Shown: positions 6,816-17,253, numbered from the stretch's first letter. The stretch is DNA of 32,213 nucleotides from an uncultured Alphaproteobacteria bacterium (GCA_902570265.1 CACFXF010000021.1:1-32213), one strand, 5' to 3'. The notes: generated by a model not told the origin, from the letters alone. Made by a program: numbers and translations.

Positions 6816-8239
6816 TGTCACCCGTTTTTTCAGCTGATGAACTTCACTCTGTTGTAGGTGGTAAGCTATCTAAAAAGAACTGGAAGGTTCATGGAATATC
6901 AATTGATTCTAGAGAAATTAAAAAGAATGATTTATTTATAGCTTTAAAGTCAAAAAGAGATGGTAATGATTTTATATTGTCAGCAATTGACAAAGGTGCA
7001 AAAGCTGCAATTATTAATAAAGTTCCGTTTGGGTTGCCCATAAATTTCCCGTATATTTTAGTAAAAGACAGCATGAAAGCGCTTCATGCAATAGCTAAAT
7101 ATTCGAGAAAACGATATAAAGGGAATTTAGTTGCTATTACCGGTTCTGTTGGTAAAACTAGTACTAAGGATATTTTAACAAAAATTCTTTCTATTTTTGG
7201 ATTAACATACAGCTCTCCAAGGAGCTTCAATAATGATTTAGGAGTTCCATTAACTTTAGCAAATATTCCCAAAAAAGCTGATTATGTAATATGTGAAATT
7301 GGAATGAATGCAAAAGGCGAAATTGAACCTCTTTCAAAACTTGCCTCTCCTGATACAGCTATTATTACAAATATATCAACAGCACACTTAGCTTCGTTTA
7401 ATTGTCTCAAAGAAATTGCTATGGAAAAAGCAAATATTTGCTCAGGTTTAAAAAAAAGTGGGTTATTGATATACCCAGTTGATAATGAGTTTTGTGATTT
7501 ATTAAAAGGTACCGTTTTTGAAAAAAAAATTAAAAGTATGACATTTGGATCAAAAAAGGGTGCAGATATTAGTTTGGATAAAATTTCATTCCTAAATAAT
7601 AACTCCTTCGCATCATTAGTTTTAGATAACAAAATTTTCTCTGATTTTTCAGTAGGTGCGCTGGGATATCATCAATTACTAAACTGTTTATCTGCTGTTG
7701 GAGTCATTTTGAATTATGATCTTGATCTCAGAATTGCTTTAAGAGAATTAAAAAAATGGAAACCTAGAAATGGTCGTGGTAGATTTTTGGATATAAGTTT
7801 TAAAAAAAACTTAAAGAAAATAAAAATTAGAATTATTGATGAAAGCTATAATTGTAATCCTTCTTCGCTTAATGCAAGTTTAGAAATTTTAAAATATGTA
7901 AAATTTGGAACTACAACAAAAAATTCTAGAAAAATTGCTATTTTGGGTGATATGCTAGAGCTAGGTATTAAAGAAAAAGAATTTCACAGTGAAATTTCAA
8001 ATAACGATAATATTAAATTTTTTGATAAGATTCATTGTGTTGGTACTCTAATGAAAGAACTACATTCAAAATTACCAAAAGAACAAAAAGGTTTGCTAGT
8101 GAGAAATCCAAAAGAACTAATTCCATATCTTTTGAATAATGCAGAAGATAGAGATATTTATTTAATTAAAGGATCTAATTCTATTGGACTATCTTTTATA
8201 GTTGATAAGATATATGATCTTAATAACGGTTGTTTCTAA
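6815..8239 (+). CDS. murF: UDP-MurNAc-tripeptide D-Ala-D-Ala ligase MurF
   Basis: This is a 474-residue Mur ligase that attaches D-Ala-D-Ala to complete the UDP-MurNAc-pentapeptide. The N-terminal uridine-binding domain contains [18 protein letters not shown]. The P-loop is GSVGKTS (110-116), followed by [23 protein letters not shown] and TNISTAHL. The C-terminal domain starts with [15 protein letters not shown] and has [13 protein letters not shown]. The start is GTG, overlapping the murE stop by one base, so the two are likely translationally coupled. The D-Ala-D-Ala substrate is made by Ddl, encoded further along this cluster. The next gene (mraY) starts 11 nt downstream. Confidence 0.97.
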   Translation: MSPVFSADELHSVVGGKLSKKNWKVHGISIDSREIKKNDLFIALKSKRDGNDFILSAIDKGAKAAIINKVPFGLPINFPYILVKDSMKALHAIAKYSRKRYKGNLVAITGSVGKTSTKDILTKILSIFGLTYSSPRSFNNDLGVPLTLANIPKKADYVICEIGMNAKGEIEPLSKLASPDTAIITNISTAHLASFNCLKEIAMEKANICSGLKKSGLLIYPVDNEFCDLLKGTVFEKKIKSMTFGSKKGADISLDKISFLNNNSFASLVLDNKIFSDFSVGALGYHQLLNCLSAVGVILNYDLDLRIALRELKKWKPRNGRGRFLDISFKKNLKKIKIRIIDESYNCNPSSLNASLEILKYVKFGTTTKNSRKIAILGDMLELGIKEKEFHSEISNNDNIKFFDKIHCVGTLMKELHSKLPKEQKGLLVRNPKELIPYLLNNAEDRDIYLIKGSNSIGLSFIVDKIYDLNNGCF

Positions 8240-8242
8240 GGG
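8238..8242 (+). promoter_or_regulatory. Ribosome binding site that sets the mraY start
   Basis: AAGGG lies 8 nt before the ATG at 8251 and overlaps the murF stop codon. It favours ATG 8251 over the in-frame TTG at 8230, which would add seven residues not found in the family's usual N-terminus. Confidence 0.6.
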
Positions 8243-8250
8243 TTTTTTTA

Positions 8251-9336
8251 ATGTTATATTTCCTTCATTTTTTAAGCGATGGTGGTGATATTTTTAATCT
8301 TTTTAGATATATTACGTTTCGTGCTGGTGGTGCCTTTTTTACTTCATTAGCTTTTGGATTTTTATTTAGTAAACCAATTATTGATTTGTTGAAAAAAAAA
8401 CAAAAGGATGGTCAGCCAATAAGAGATGACGGGCCTGAAAATCATAAAACAAAAAAAGCAGGTACTCCTACTATGGGAGGAGTGCTAATTATAGGTTCTT
8501 TATTATTCTCTTCATTATTATGGTGTAGATATGACATTTCGTACGTTTGGATAGTTATTTTTGTTACTTTGGGTTTTGGTTTAATAGGTTTCATAGACGA
8601 CTTTTCTAAACTTTATAATAATAATTCAAGAGGTATCTCTGGAAAGATTAGATTAATTTTAGGTTTTTTTATAGCTGCATTTGCTACTATTTGGGTTATA
8701 AAAATACAAGACCCTTCCCTTTCAATGTCTTTAGCTGTTCCCATTTTTAAAGATGTTTTATTAAATTTAGGATGGTTTTATATTCCTTTTGCTGTGTTTG
8801 TAATAGTTGGATCAGCTAATTCGGTTAATTTAACCGATGGTCTTGATGGTTTAGCCATTATGCCTGTTATGATTGCTAGTGGCTCTCTTGGCATCATAGC
8901 ATATGCAGTAGGTCGGATTGATTTTTCCAATTATTTAGAAGTTCACTATATTGCAGGTTCAGGAGAGATTGCTGTATTTTCGGCAGCTCTTATTGGTGCT
9001 GGTCTTGGCTTTTTGTGGTATAATGCCCCCCCAGCAGCAGTATTTATGGGAGATACTGGTTCATTAGCTCTTGGTGGTGCTTTGGGTGCAATATCTGTTT
9101 GTACAAAGCATGAGATTGTTTTAGCAATTATAGGTGGCTTATTTGTATTAGAAGCTCTTTCAGTTATTATTCAAGTTGCTGCATACAGATTAACTGGTAA
9201 AAGGGTATTTTTAATGGCTCCTATCCATCACCATTTTGAAAAATTAGGATGGGCTGAACCCCAAATTGTAATTCGATTTTGGATAATATCAGTCATATTA
9301 GCACTTGTAGGCTTAGCCACACTTAAGCTACGATAA
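8251..9336 (+). CDS. mraY: Phospho-MurNAc-pentapeptide translocase MraY
   Basis: This is a 361-residue polytopic membrane enzyme with about ten transmembrane helices. It transfers phospho-MurNAc-pentapeptide to undecaprenyl phosphate, forming lipid I. Signatures include [17 protein letters not shown] (about 61-77), GFIDDFSK with the Asp pair (116-117), [25 protein letters not shown], and [12 protein letters not shown] with the HHH motif. These are the family's conserved catalytic and Mg-binding loops. The N-terminus MLYFLHFL followed by [11 protein letters not shown] matches the family, supporting ATG 8251, which has an AAGGG eight bases upstream. A C7 run at about 9025-9031 is in frame. murD begins 2 nt after the stop. 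Confidence 0.97.
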   Translation: MLYFLHFLSDGGDIFNLFRYITFRAGGAFFTSLAFGFLFSKPIIDLLKKKQKDGQPIRDDGPENHKTKKAGTPTMGGVLIIGSLLFSSLLWCRYDISYVWIVIFVTLGFGLIGFIDDFSKLYNNNSRGISGKIRLILGFFIAAFATIWVIKIQDPSLSMSLAVPIFKDVLLNLGWFYIPFAVFVIVGSANSVNLTDGLDGLAIMPVMIASGSLGIIAYAVGRIDFSNYLEVHYIAGSGEIAVFSAALIGAGLGFLWYNAPPAAVFMGDTGSLALGGALGAISVCTKHEIVLAIIGGLFVLEALSVIIQVAAYRLTGKRVFLMAPIHHHFEKLGWAEPQIVIRFWIISVILALVGLATLKLR

Positions 9337-9338
9337 TT

Positions 9339-10721
9339 ATGAATATTAGCAATAATATAAAAAAAAGAACGATAGCTGTTCTTGGTTTAGGCCTAACAGG
9401 TAAATCCATAGTTAACTATTTTAAAAATTCTGGAAATAAACTTATATGCTGGGATGATAATATTGCTAAGAGAAATCAGTTAACTAACCAAAATATTAAA
9501 ATTCATGACTTATCGGATCCTAATATTTGGTCAAATATTGATTTATTACTTATTTCTCCAGGTATTCCTTATTTATATCCAAATGCACATCCAGCTGTAA
9601 TTCAAGCATTAAATAATTCAGTCAGAATAGATAATGATATTGGCTTATTTTTTGAAAATTTGAAAAAAAAGAAAAAAAATACAACAATTATTTGTGTCAC
9701 AGGTTCTAATGGAAAATCGACCACGGTTTCTTTGATTAATCATGTGTTATTAAACTTTAAAAAAAACTCAGAGGTTGGTGGTAATATTGGACGACCCGTT
9801 TTAGAGTTAAACACTGATGAAAATGATACTTTTAAAGTATTAGAGCTATCATCTTATCAAATTGAAATTGCTAAATTTTTATCGCCCGATATTGCAATAT
9901 TTCTAAACTTATCTAGTGACCATTTAGATAGACACGGAGGTATAGGAGGATACTTTAACTCGAAAGCAAGACTTTTTTATAGTGGGATGCCCAAGTACAG
10001 CATAATAAATGTAGACCAACCTGAAGGAAAATACCTTGCTAATTATTTAGAGCAAAGTGCCAATTTTGAAACAAAAGTAATACATATTTCTTCTAAGAAA
10101 ATTATAAAAAAATCTAATTGGTCCATTTCTTTAATCAATGGGTCTATTATAGAGAGAAAAAATGGTATTGAATTATTTAGATCAAATATTAGTGATTTCA
10201 TAAATCTACCAGGTGATCATAATCTAATGAATGCTTGTATTGCTTATGCAGCTTGTAAATTATTTCAAAAGTTACCTTTAGAAATTTTAAACAAGATGAA
10301 AAACTTTAAAGCATTACCGCATAGATCAGCTTTTGTAAGAAAAATTAAAGATGTCACTTTTATAAATGATAGCAAAGCTACAAATATGGATTCAGCTTTA
10401 AAGTCAATAAGTGCATATGATAGAATTAGGTGGATAGTAGGTGGTGAAAAAAAAGAAGGTGACTATTTTCAAATTCAACCTTATGAGGAAAAAATAAAAA
10501 AAATTTATATAATTGGGAATAGTGCTGTAGCGTTATCTAAGTTATTCGAGGGACTAAAAAATTCTATATGCATTAATTTAAAAAAGGCGGTACATCAAGC
10601 TTACAGAGACTCCGAACCTGGTGATACAATCTTATTAGCTCCTGGCTGTGCAAGCTTTGATCAATTTAAAAATTTTGAGGATCGAGGAGAAAAATTCTGT
10701 GAAATAGTAAATAATTTGTGA
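9339..10721 (+). CDS. murD: UDP-MurNAc-L-alanine:D-glutamate ligase MurD
   Basis: This is a 460-residue cytoplasmic Mur ligase that adds D-Glu to UDP-MurNAc-L-Ala. The N-terminal Rossmann-like motif AVLGLGLTGKS (about 13-23) precedes the ATP P-loop GSNGKST (122-128). GGNIGRPVL, ELSSYQIE and NLSSDHLDRHGG follow. The C-terminal domain has NDSKATNMDSA, WIVGGEKK and LLAPGCASFDQFKNFEDRG, all characteristic of MurD. It starts 2 nt after mraY. The 83 nt between murD and ftsW are AT-rich and hold no convincing promoter or terminator. Confidence 0.97.
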   Translation: MNISNNIKKRTIAVLGLGLTGKSIVNYFKNSGNKLICWDDNIAKRNQLTNQNIKIHDLSDPNIWSNIDLLLISPGIPYLYPNAHPAVIQALNNSVRIDNDIGLFFENLKKKKKNTTIICVTGSNGKSTTVSLINHVLLNFKKNSEVGGNIGRPVLELNTDENDTFKVLELSSYQIEIAKFLSPDIAIFLNLSSDHLDRHGGIGGYFNSKARLFYSGMPKYSIINVDQPEGKYLANYLEQSANFETKVIHISSKKIIKKSNWSISLINGSIIERKNGIELFRSNISDFINLPGDHNLMNACIAYAACKLFQKLPLEILNKMKNFKALPHRSAFVRKIKDVTFINDSKATNMDSALKSISAYDRIRWIVGGEKKEGDYFQIQPYEEKIKKIYIIGNSAVALSKLFEGLKNSICINLKKAVHQAYRDSEPGDTILLAPGCASFDQFKNFEDRGEKFCEIVNNL

Positions 10722-10804
10722 GCTTATTAAATTATTTATTATTTTATCTTTTAAAAAATAAATACTGGTGCTAACCTAAGAAAAAATTACAGGCTTTTTT
10801 TAAT

Positions 10805-11950
10805 ATGACGGATATAATTTTTAGGCAACGCTCTCAATTGCTTGAAGAGAGTGAATTACCTATGTGGTGGAGAACCATAGATAAATGGTCTCTTTTTTCT
10901 TTAGTAGGAATTTTTTTATGCGGTTTATTACTAGGTATGGCTGCTTCTGTACCTTTAGCAGAATCTAACGACAAAGATGCCTTTTATTATGTAAAGAGAC
11001 AGTTGTTGTACGGTACTCTTTCTTTCTTTATTATAATTTTTTTATCTATTTTATCTATCAAAGAAAATAGGAGAATTTTTTTGATTGGATTTCTTCTATC
11101 AACGGTGGCTCTTTTTGTCTTGCCCTTTTTAGGTACAGATCATGGTAAAGGTGCAGTTAGGTGGATTTCTTTATTTAATATATCTTTTCAACCATCAGAG
11201 TTTTTAAAACCTTTCTATATAGTAGCTATCACTTGGATTATGTCATCAAGCTATAGCAATTACCAAATACCTGGTAAGGCAATTTCATTTATATTTATGT
11301 CCATAATTGTTTATTCTTTGATTTTACAACCTGATTATGGCCAAGCAGCTCTATTTCTTTCGATTTGGACAATACTTTATTTTTTAGCAGGAGCTTCATT
11401 CCTAATTTTATTTTTAATAATAATGGTTACCCTACTAGTAGGTTTTATTTCATATTCAAATTCAGCTCATTTTGCTGGTAGGATAAATACTTTTTTGAAC
11501 CCAGAAATTGAACCAAAATCTCAACTAAGTTTTGCTCTTAATGCAATACAGGACGGTGGTTTATTTGGTGTTGGTGTTGGGGAAGGAGTAATAAAATGGA
11601 GATTACCAGATGCCCATACTGATTTTATAATTGCTGTTGCTGCAGAGGAGTATGGAATTATATTATGTTTACTTATAATTTTATTTTTTTGTTTAATTGT
11701 TATAAGGTCATTCTTTTTATTAAAAAATCAACAAGACTTTTTTATAAGGAATTGTGGGGTTGGAGCAATATCCTTTTTTTCTTTACAAGCAATTATAAAC
11801 CTTGGAGTTTCTGTTCGCCTGCTTCCAGCTAAAGGAATGACACTACCATTTATAAGTTATGGTGGTTCATCATTAATCGCATCTGGGTTTCTAATGGGAT
11901 TATTATTAGCTTGTACAAGAAAAAGGAATGAAAATATTGGCCAAAATTAA
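10805..11950 (+). CDS. ftsW: Septal peptidoglycan glycosyltransferase FtsW (SEDS family)
   Basis: This is a 381-residue SEDS-family membrane protein with about ten transmembrane helices. It polymerises lipid II at the division site together with FtsI. Visible family motifs are GAVRWISL followed by FQPSEFLKPF, PDYGQAAL, GRINTFLNPE, DGGLFGVGVGEG and LPDAHTDFI. The last contains the Asp equivalent to the catalytic residue of SEDS polymerases. The C-terminal LLPAKGMTLPFISYGGSSL is also present. The position between murD and murG is classic for FtsW rather than RodA. The 3' end overlaps murG by 23 nt. Confidence 0.97.
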   Translation: MTDIIFRQRSQLLEESELPMWWRTIDKWSLFSLVGIFLCGLLLGMAASVPLAESNDKDAFYYVKRQLLYGTLSFFIIIFLSILSIKENRRIFLIGFLLSTVALFVLPFLGTDHGKGAVRWISLFNISFQPSEFLKPFYIVAITWIMSSSYSNYQIPGKAISFIFMSIIVYSLILQPDYGQAALFLSIWTILYFLAGASFLILFLIIMVTLLVGFISYSNSAHFAGRINTFLNPEIEPKSQLSFALNAIQDGGLFGVGVGEGVIKWRLPDAHTDFIIAVAAEEYGIILCLLIILFFCLIVIRSFFLLKNQQDFFIRNCGVGAISFFSLQAIINLGVSVRLLPAKGMTLPFISYGGSSLIASGFLMGLLLACTRKRNENIGQN

Positions 11951-13079
11951 CTTGTCTAAGACAAATTTTTTAATAAAAAAAACAATTTTGATTACAGCTG
12001 GTGGAACCGGTGGCCACATTTTTCCAGCAGAATGCTTAGCTTGGGAGTTTAATAAAATTGGGTGGGATATAGTATTTATTTCTGATAGAAGAGGGAGTAA
12101 ATTTGTAAAAAATTTACCATCTGACATTAAAATCTTTATTCAGGATGTTGAATCACTAAATTTTCGAAATCCTTTTAAACTCCTATTATCAATTAATATG
12201 CTTCTAAAAGGTTTTTTTTATTCATCATACCTACTAATTATTTATAGACCCTCTGTAGTTATTGGGTTTGGAGGGTATCCCACATTTCCAACAATTCTTG
12301 CAGCAAAAATTTTCCGTTTCAAAGTAGTTTTGCATGAAGGGAATGCTGTTTTAGGACGTGTAAATAAATTCTTTTCTAAAAAAGCTAATGCTGTAGCATG
12401 CGGTTTTTGGCCTACAATTGCACCAAGTGGTTCAAATTTGTTTTTTACAGGTAATCCTTTAAGAAATAACATACTATTAAAAGAAACTAAATTATTTAAA
12501 CTACCTCGAAATGGAAAATTAAATTTAGTAGTAATAGGTGGATCTCAAGGAGCTAATTTTTTTTCAAAAATTGTACCTCTTTCAGTATCAAAGTTATCAA
12601 CTTCTCTTAAAAAAAGAATACATATTTTCCATCAAGCAAGAAGTTCTGATTGTCAAAAATTAAAAAAAGAATACCAAAAGTTAGGTATAAAATCTGAAGT
12701 TAAAAATTTTTTTTATAATATAGAAAATATTTTTTCTGATGCTCATCTGATAATTGCAAGAGCTGGTGCGTCCACTATTTCAGAAGTATTATTTTTTGGA
12801 AAGCCTCTAATTCTTATACCTATTAGAAACTCAATTTTTGACCATCAAAGACTTAACGCAAATATATTATCAGTAAAGGAAGCCGCTTTTTGTATAGATG
12901 AAAAAGAATGCACCAGTGATTATTTAACAAATAAAATTTCAAAAATTTTATTGGATAGTAAACTAGCAAATAAGCTATCCAGCAACGCCAGAAATTTAGC
13001 TGTCCCTGAAGCTTCTTTAAATTTGAAAGAGATTGTTCTTAAAATTGTTAATGGTGACATAATTGAATTTAAAAATTAA
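11928..13079 (+). CDS. murG: UDP-GlcNAc:lipid I N-acetylglucosaminyltransferase MurG
   Basis: This is a 383-residue GT28 glycosyltransferase at the inner face of the membrane, converting lipid I to lipid II. The glycine-rich AGGTGGHIFPA lies at about 24-34, a second G-loop GFGGYPTFP comes next, then HEGNAVLGR, GGSQGAN, and ARAGASTISE with PLILIPI and DHQRLNA for UDP-GlcNAc binding. The N-terminus is about 15 residues longer than usual before GGTGGH. The ATG at 11928 has AGGA directly abutting it, too close for a good ribosome binding site. The in-frame TTG at 11952 is an alternative that would shorten the overlap with ftsW (23 nt as annotated). It overlaps murC by 17 nt. Confidence 0.96.
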   Translation: MKILAKINLSKTNFLIKKTILITAGGTGGHIFPAECLAWEFNKIGWDIVFISDRRGSKFVKNLPSDIKIFIQDVESLNFRNPFKLLLSINMLLKGFFYSSYLLIIYRPSVVIGFGGYPTFPTILAAKIFRFKVVLHEGNAVLGRVNKFFSKKANAVACGFWPTIAPSGSNLFFTGNPLRNNILLKETKLFKLPRNGKLNLVVIGGSQGANFFSKIVPLSVSKLSTSLKKRIHIFHQARSSDCQKLKKEYQKLGIKSEVKNFFYNIENIFSDAHLIIARAGASTISEVLFFGKPLILIPIRNSIFDHQRLNANILSVKEAAFCIDEKECTSDYLTNKISKILLDSKLANKLSSNARNLAVPEASLNLKEIVLKIVNGDIIEFKN

Positions 13080-14475
13080 GACAAAATTACCTCTTGATTT
13101 GGGTAAAATGCATTTTATAGGTATTGGTGGAATTGGTATGTCTGGCATTGCTGAAATAATTTATAATCTTGGTTATAAAGTTTCAGGTTCAGACGTAAAA
13201 AATACTCCTATTATCAGTAGATTAATTAAAATGGGTATTGATGTAAAAATTGGTCATGATTCTAAAAATATTAATGCAGCAGAGATTATAGTGATTTCTT
13301 CCGCGATCGGTTCAGACAACATAGAATTAAAAGAAGCAAGAAGAAAAAAAATTCCAGTTATACGTAGATCTGAAATCTTAGCTGAATTGATGCGATTAAA
13401 ATCAAATATTGCAATAGCTGGAACGCATGGGAAAACTACTACCACTTCTATGGTTGCAGCAGTATTGGAATCTGGAATGTTTGATCCTACAGTTGTTAAT
13501 GGAGGTATTATTCAAGATTATGGTTCTAATGCTAGACTGGGTGATGGTGATTGGATGATAGTGGAGGCTGATGAAAGCGATGGAACACTTATTGAAATTC
13601 CTTCTACTATTTCGATAATTACTAATTTAGACCCAGAACATTTAGACCATTATGGTACATTTAGTGCTTTAAAAAAAACATTTTTAGAATTTTTAAATAG
13701 TATTCCTTTTTACGGGGTAGCTATATGTTTTATTGATCATCCAGAAGTTAAAAACCTAATATCAAACGTAAAAGATAGAAATATTCTTACTTATGGTTAC
13801 AGTAGTGAAGCCGATTTTCAAATTAAGAATTTGGCGTATAAAAAAAATAAAGCCTTTTTTCAGATATTCAAAAAACAAAATGAAGAAAATATTGAATTTG
13901 AGTTACCAATGTATGGTGATCATAATGTAGCAAATGCGGCGGCGGCAATTACAGTTGCTTTATATTTAAAGATTCCTATAGAAAATATAAAAAAAGGTAT
14001 CAAAAATTTTAAAGGGGTAAAGAGAAGATTTACTAAAGTTTGTAACTGGAATGGTATTGATATAATTGATGACTATGCTCATCATCCAGTTGAAATATTG
14101 GCAGTGTTATCTGCTGCAAGAAAATATACTTCTGGAAGAGTAATTGCAATTCATCAGCCACATAGATACACAAGGTTAGAAAGTTTGATGAGTGATTTTT
14201 CTAAATGTTTTGATGAGGCAGATATAGTAGGAATTACACCCATCTATGAGGCTGGTGAAAAACCTATAAAAGGTATAAATTCTGAAAAATTGATTAAATT
14301 ACTAAATAATAGGTCAATCAATGCATCAATTATTCGTAATGAGATTGAACTAGTAAATTTTTTGAAGAGCAATGGTAAACCAGGAGATTTATTCATTTGT
14401 CTAGGAGCTGGATCCATAAGTCAGTGGGTAAATAAATTACCAGACATTTTATGTAATAGTATTATAAATGACTGA
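13063..14475 (+). CDS. murC: UDP-N-acetylmuramate:L-alanine ligase MurC
   Basis: This is a 470-residue Mur ligase catalysing the first amino-acid addition (L-Ala). The N-terminal MHFIGIGGIGMSGIAE motif lies at about 16-31. The ATP P-loop GTHGKTT (120-126), EADESDGTL, LDPEHLDHYG, DDYAHHPVE and HQPHRYTR follow. These are diagnostic for MurC. The start is TTG at 13063, inside the murG end. It was chosen because homologues carry roughly 12-15 residues before HFIGIGG. The ATG at 13108 would begin right at the motif and is the alternative. The gene overlaps murG by 17 nt and murB by 8 nt. Confidence 0.96.
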   Translation: MNLKIKTKLPLDLGKMHFIGIGGIGMSGIAEIIYNLGYKVSGSDVKNTPIISRLIKMGIDVKIGHDSKNINAAEIIVISSAIGSDNIELKEARRKKIPVIRRSEILAELMRLKSNIAIAGTHGKTTTTSMVAAVLESGMFDPTVVNGGIIQDYGSNARLGDGDWMIVEADESDGTLIEIPSTISIITNLDPEHLDHYGTFSALKKTFLEFLNSIPFYGVAICFIDHPEVKNLISNVKDRNILTYGYSSEADFQIKNLAYKKNKAFFQIFKKQNEENIEFELPMYGDHNVANAAAAITVALYLKIPIENIKKGIKNFKGVKRRFTKVCNWNGIDIIDDYAHHPVEILAVLSAARKYTSGRVIAIHQPHRYTRLESLMSDFSKCFDEADIVGITPIYEAGEKPIKGINSEKLIKLLNNRSINASIIRNEIELVNFLKSNGKPGDLFICLGAGSISQWVNKLPDILCNSIIND

Positions 14476-15421
14476 TAAAATATCTCAAATAAATAATATC
14501 AATATTAAAATTCCTAAGGTTAGAGGAATTATAAGGAAAAATTTTGAACTTTCTCGATTAAGTTGGTTAAAAGTGGGAGGTCCTGCAGAGATATTTTTTC
14601 AACCAGAAGATGAAGATGATTTGTCATTCTTTTTAAAAAATTTAGAAACTAATATCCCTGTATTTGTTATTGGTGCATGTTCAAATCTAATTATAAGAGA
14701 TGGGGGTATACCTGGAGTTGTTATAAAATTAGGTAAAAACTTTTCTTCAATAAGGCTGAATAAAACTGTTGTTTCAGTTGGAGCAGCTTGTCGAGATTCT
14801 TATCTTGCTCAAACTTGTGCTAAAGAGGGTGTTGATCTTTCCTTTTTAAGAACAATACCAGGTAACCTCGGTGGAGCAGTTAAAATGAATGCTGGATGTT
14901 ATGGGTCTTATCTTTCAGATTATTTAATTGGTTTAACACTTGTAAGAAGAGATGGGTCAATTACTGACATGAAAGCAAGCGATTTTAAATTTAGCTATAG
15001 AAATTCCAATATACCAGATGATGCAATTATAACAAATGTTTTGCTTAGAAAAGAACTTGATGACCCATTAAGGATTGAAATGAAAATGACTAGAGCCTTA
15101 GATGTACGAAATTTAAGTCAACCTACAAAAGACTTATCTTGTGGTTCTACTTTTAGAAATCCATTAGGACGGTCTTCCTTGGAAGATAAATATGATAGTG
15201 ATCATTCACTAAAAGCATGGAAGCTTATAGATGATGCAGGTCTAAGAGGTGCTAAAATTGGGGGAGCAATGGTCTCAAAAAAACATACTAATTTTTTAAT
15301 TAATAATGGAAATGCTACAGCAAAAGACATTGAAGATTTAGGCAAATTTGTAATTAAAAAAGTAAAAAGAAATAGTGGGATTAATCTTATATGGGAAGTT
15401 AAAATAGTAGGAAAGTATTAA
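14468..15421 (+). CDS. murB: UDP-N-acetylenolpyruvoylglucosamine reductase MurB
   Basis: This is a 317-residue FAD-dependent reductase that makes UDP-MurNAc from the enolpyruvyl intermediate. The N-terminal SWLKVGGPAEIFFQP and GACSNLIIRDGG form the FAD-binding domain. RTIPGNLGGAVKMNAGCYG lies near residues 128-146, and the substrate-binding SYRNS at 176-180. GSTFRNP with the catalytic Ser (about 227) and a C-terminal IWEVKI with the catalytic Glu (about 310) complete the set. It overlaps the murC stop by 8 nt and is followed by ddl after 23 nt. MurA, which supplies the substrate, is not in the window. Confidence 0.97.
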   Translation: MTDKISQINNINIKIPKVRGIIRKNFELSRLSWLKVGGPAEIFFQPEDEDDLSFFLKNLETNIPVFVIGACSNLIIRDGGIPGVVIKLGKNFSSIRLNKTVVSVGAACRDSYLAQTCAKEGVDLSFLRTIPGNLGGAVKMNAGCYGSYLSDYLIGLTLVRRDGSITDMKASDFKFSYRNSNIPDDAIITNVLLRKELDDPLRIEMKMTRALDVRNLSQPTKDLSCGSTFRNPLGRSSLEDKYDSDHSLKAWKLIDDAGLRGAKIGGAMVSKKHTNFLINNGNATAKDIEDLGKFVIKKVKRNSGINLIWEVKIVGKY

Positions 15422-15444
15422 AAAATTAAAATATAGTTATTAAC

Positions 15445-16371
15445 ATGAATTATAATGTAAATTTTGAAAAAAAAGTAGCAATATTACAAGGTGGTAGTTC
15501 ATCAGAACGTGAAGTTTCTTTATCTACAGGTGAAGCCTGTTCAGAGGCTATATCCAAGTTGGGCTTTAATGTAAAATCGATAGATACTAAATATAATTTT
15601 ATAGAAGATTTAATGAAGCTTAAACCGGATATAGTTTTTAATGCGCTACATGGCAGGCACGGAGAAGATGGTATAATTCAGGGTGTCTTAGAAACTATGA
15701 AGATACCGTATACTCATTCAGGGGTTCTAGCATCCTCAATCGCTATGGATAAAAATTTAGCAAAAGTTTTTTTTAAAGATGCTGGGATTCCAGTTATTGA
15801 TCACCTAGTTTTGGATCCAGGTTTTTCAATCAAAGAAATTCCTTTCCCATTCCCATATGTTATTAAACCTGTAGATGGGGGTTCTTCAGTAGGTGTGAAG
15901 ATATTTAGAAATCAAGATGATTGGTTGCTTAACAAAAATTTTGAAAATGATAACAGACAATATTTAGTTGAACCCTATATCCCTGGTAGAGAACTCACAG
16001 TTGCAACAATGGGAAATAAATCTTTGACTGTAACTGATATTTTGTCGGAAGAATGGTATAATTATGAAGCAAAATATAAAATCGGTGCTTCCAAACATAT
16101 AATTCCTGCTAATATTCCAGAGAATATTAAAAATTTGTGTTTGAATTATGCGTTAATAGCACATGAGAAGTTAGGATGCCGAGGTGTTACAAGGACAGAT
16201 TTCAGGTGGAATGAAAAATTTGGAGCTAAAGGTCTTTTTGTACTAGAGTTAAATACTCAGCCGGGAATGACACCTACATCCTTGGTTCCTGAACAAGCTA
16301 GTTATGTTGGGATATCTTTTGAAGAACTTTGTGAGTGGTTAATTAAAGATGCTTCATATGATAAAAGGTAA
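15445..16371 (+). CDS. ddl: D-alanine--D-alanine ligase Ddl
   Basis: This is a 308-residue ATP-grasp ligase joining two D-alanines for MurF. The N-terminal domain has VAILQGGSSSEREVSL (about 11-26) and FNALHGRHGEDG. PYTHSGVLASSIAMDK is followed by the ATP-grasp core YVIKPVDGGSSVGV, VEPYIPGRELTV, YNYEAKY and GVTRTDFR. The metal-binding LELNTQPGMTPTS and SLVPEQA come next. The loop with tyrosine (YNYEAKY) fits D-Ala-D-Ala rather than D-Ala-D-Lac ligases. The length is typical of DdlB. It lies between murB and ftsQ as in other dcw clusters. Confidence 0.97.
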   Translation: MNYNVNFEKKVAILQGGSSSEREVSLSTGEACSEAISKLGFNVKSIDTKYNFIEDLMKLKPDIVFNALHGRHGEDGIIQGVLETMKIPYTHSGVLASSIAMDKNLAKVFFKDAGIPVIDHLVLDPGFSIKEIPFPFPYVIKPVDGGSSVGVKIFRNQDDWLLNKNFENDNRQYLVEPYIPGRELTVATMGNKSLTVTDILSEEWYNYEAKYKIGASKHIIPANIPENIKNLCLNYALIAHEKLGCRGVTRTDFRWNEKFGAKGLFVLELNTQPGMTPTSLVPEQASYVGISFEELCEWLIKDASYDKR

Positions 16372-16394
16372 TGTTTTTTAAGTAAAGTTCAAAA

Positions 16395-17225
16395 ATGAAT
16401 CAAACCAAAAGTTACCCAAGGCCATCAAAAATACGATACAGACTGGAGAGAGTTTGGTTAAGACTATGGTTAAGAAAATTGATCCTTTATTTGTCACTAA
16501 TTTTAGTTTTTTCAACTTTTTGTCTACTCATTTTTGTATATTCTAATGATTGGATTAAACTAAAAGAATATAAAAATCACTTTAAAAATTATATTTTTGA
16601 AAGACCAGAATTATCTGTATCGAAACTAGAAATAAAAACTGCTAATTTGGATCTTGTTAATCAAATCAATGCTATTTTAAAACTTTCATTTCCCATAAAC
16701 TCAATTAAGCTTGATATAAATCATATACAGAAAATAATTAATCAAATTGACTCTGTAGAATCTTCAAATGTAAGAATAAAAGATAGTGGAGTTCTACTAG
16801 TTGAAGTTATTGAGAGAAAACCGGTTGCAGTTTATAGAGAGAATGATGATTTAGCTTTAATTGACCTTAAAGGTTACAAAATAAATAATATTTTTTCTAG
16901 AAATGATAGAAAGGATTTACCTCTAATAGTAGGAACTGAAGGAAACTACCAGGTGAAAGAAGCTTTAGAAATTTATCAATTATTATCTAATTATCTAAAT
17001 GAAATTAGAGGATTGATTAGGATTGGTGAAAGGAGATGGGATATAATATTTAAAAATAATAAGAGAATTAAATTGCCTGAAAAATACCCAAAAAGGTCAT
17101 TAAGGAAATTTTTAAGTAGCGACAAGAGTTATTTAATTTCATCAAATGATTTTGTAATTATAGATTTGAGGTTTACTAATAAGATTATTTTAAGAAAACT
17201 AACAGAAGATATCACAAAACCATAA
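16395..17225 (+). CDS. ftsQ: Cell division protein FtsQ
   Basis: This is a 276-residue bitopic protein. A basic cytoplasmic tail (1-28, many Arg/Lys) leads to one transmembrane helix (about 29-50), and a periplasmic POTRA domain (about 73-145) with the segment VEVIERKPVAVYR. A beta domain follows, including WDIIFKNNKRIKLPE. FtsQ links early cytoplasmic divisome proteins with FtsB/FtsL and the septal synthases. Sequence conservation is low, so position between ddl and ftsA plus the topology carry much of the weight. It starts 23 nt after ddl and ends 28 nt before ftsA. Confidence 0.93.
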   Translation: MNQTKSYPRPSKIRYRLERVWLRLWLRKLILYLSLILVFSTFCLLIFVYSNDWIKLKEYKNHFKNYIFERPELSVSKLEIKTANLDLVNQINAILKLSFPINSIKLDINHIQKIINQIDSVESSNVRIKDSGVLLVEVIERKPVAVYRENDDLALIDLKGYKINNIFSRNDRKDLPLIVGTEGNYQVKEALEIYQLLSNYLNEIRGLIRIGERRWDIIFKNNKRIKLPEKYPKRSLRKFLSSDKSYLISSNDFVIIDLRFTNKIILRKLTEDITKP

Positions 17226-17253
17226 ATTAAAGTAAATTAGCTTAAAAATAAAA

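Noticed and set aside
10722-10804. Possible promoter or terminator between murD and ftsW
   Set aside because: AT-rich inverted fragments exist (ATTTATT/AATAAAT) but there is no clear stem, T-tract or promoter pair.
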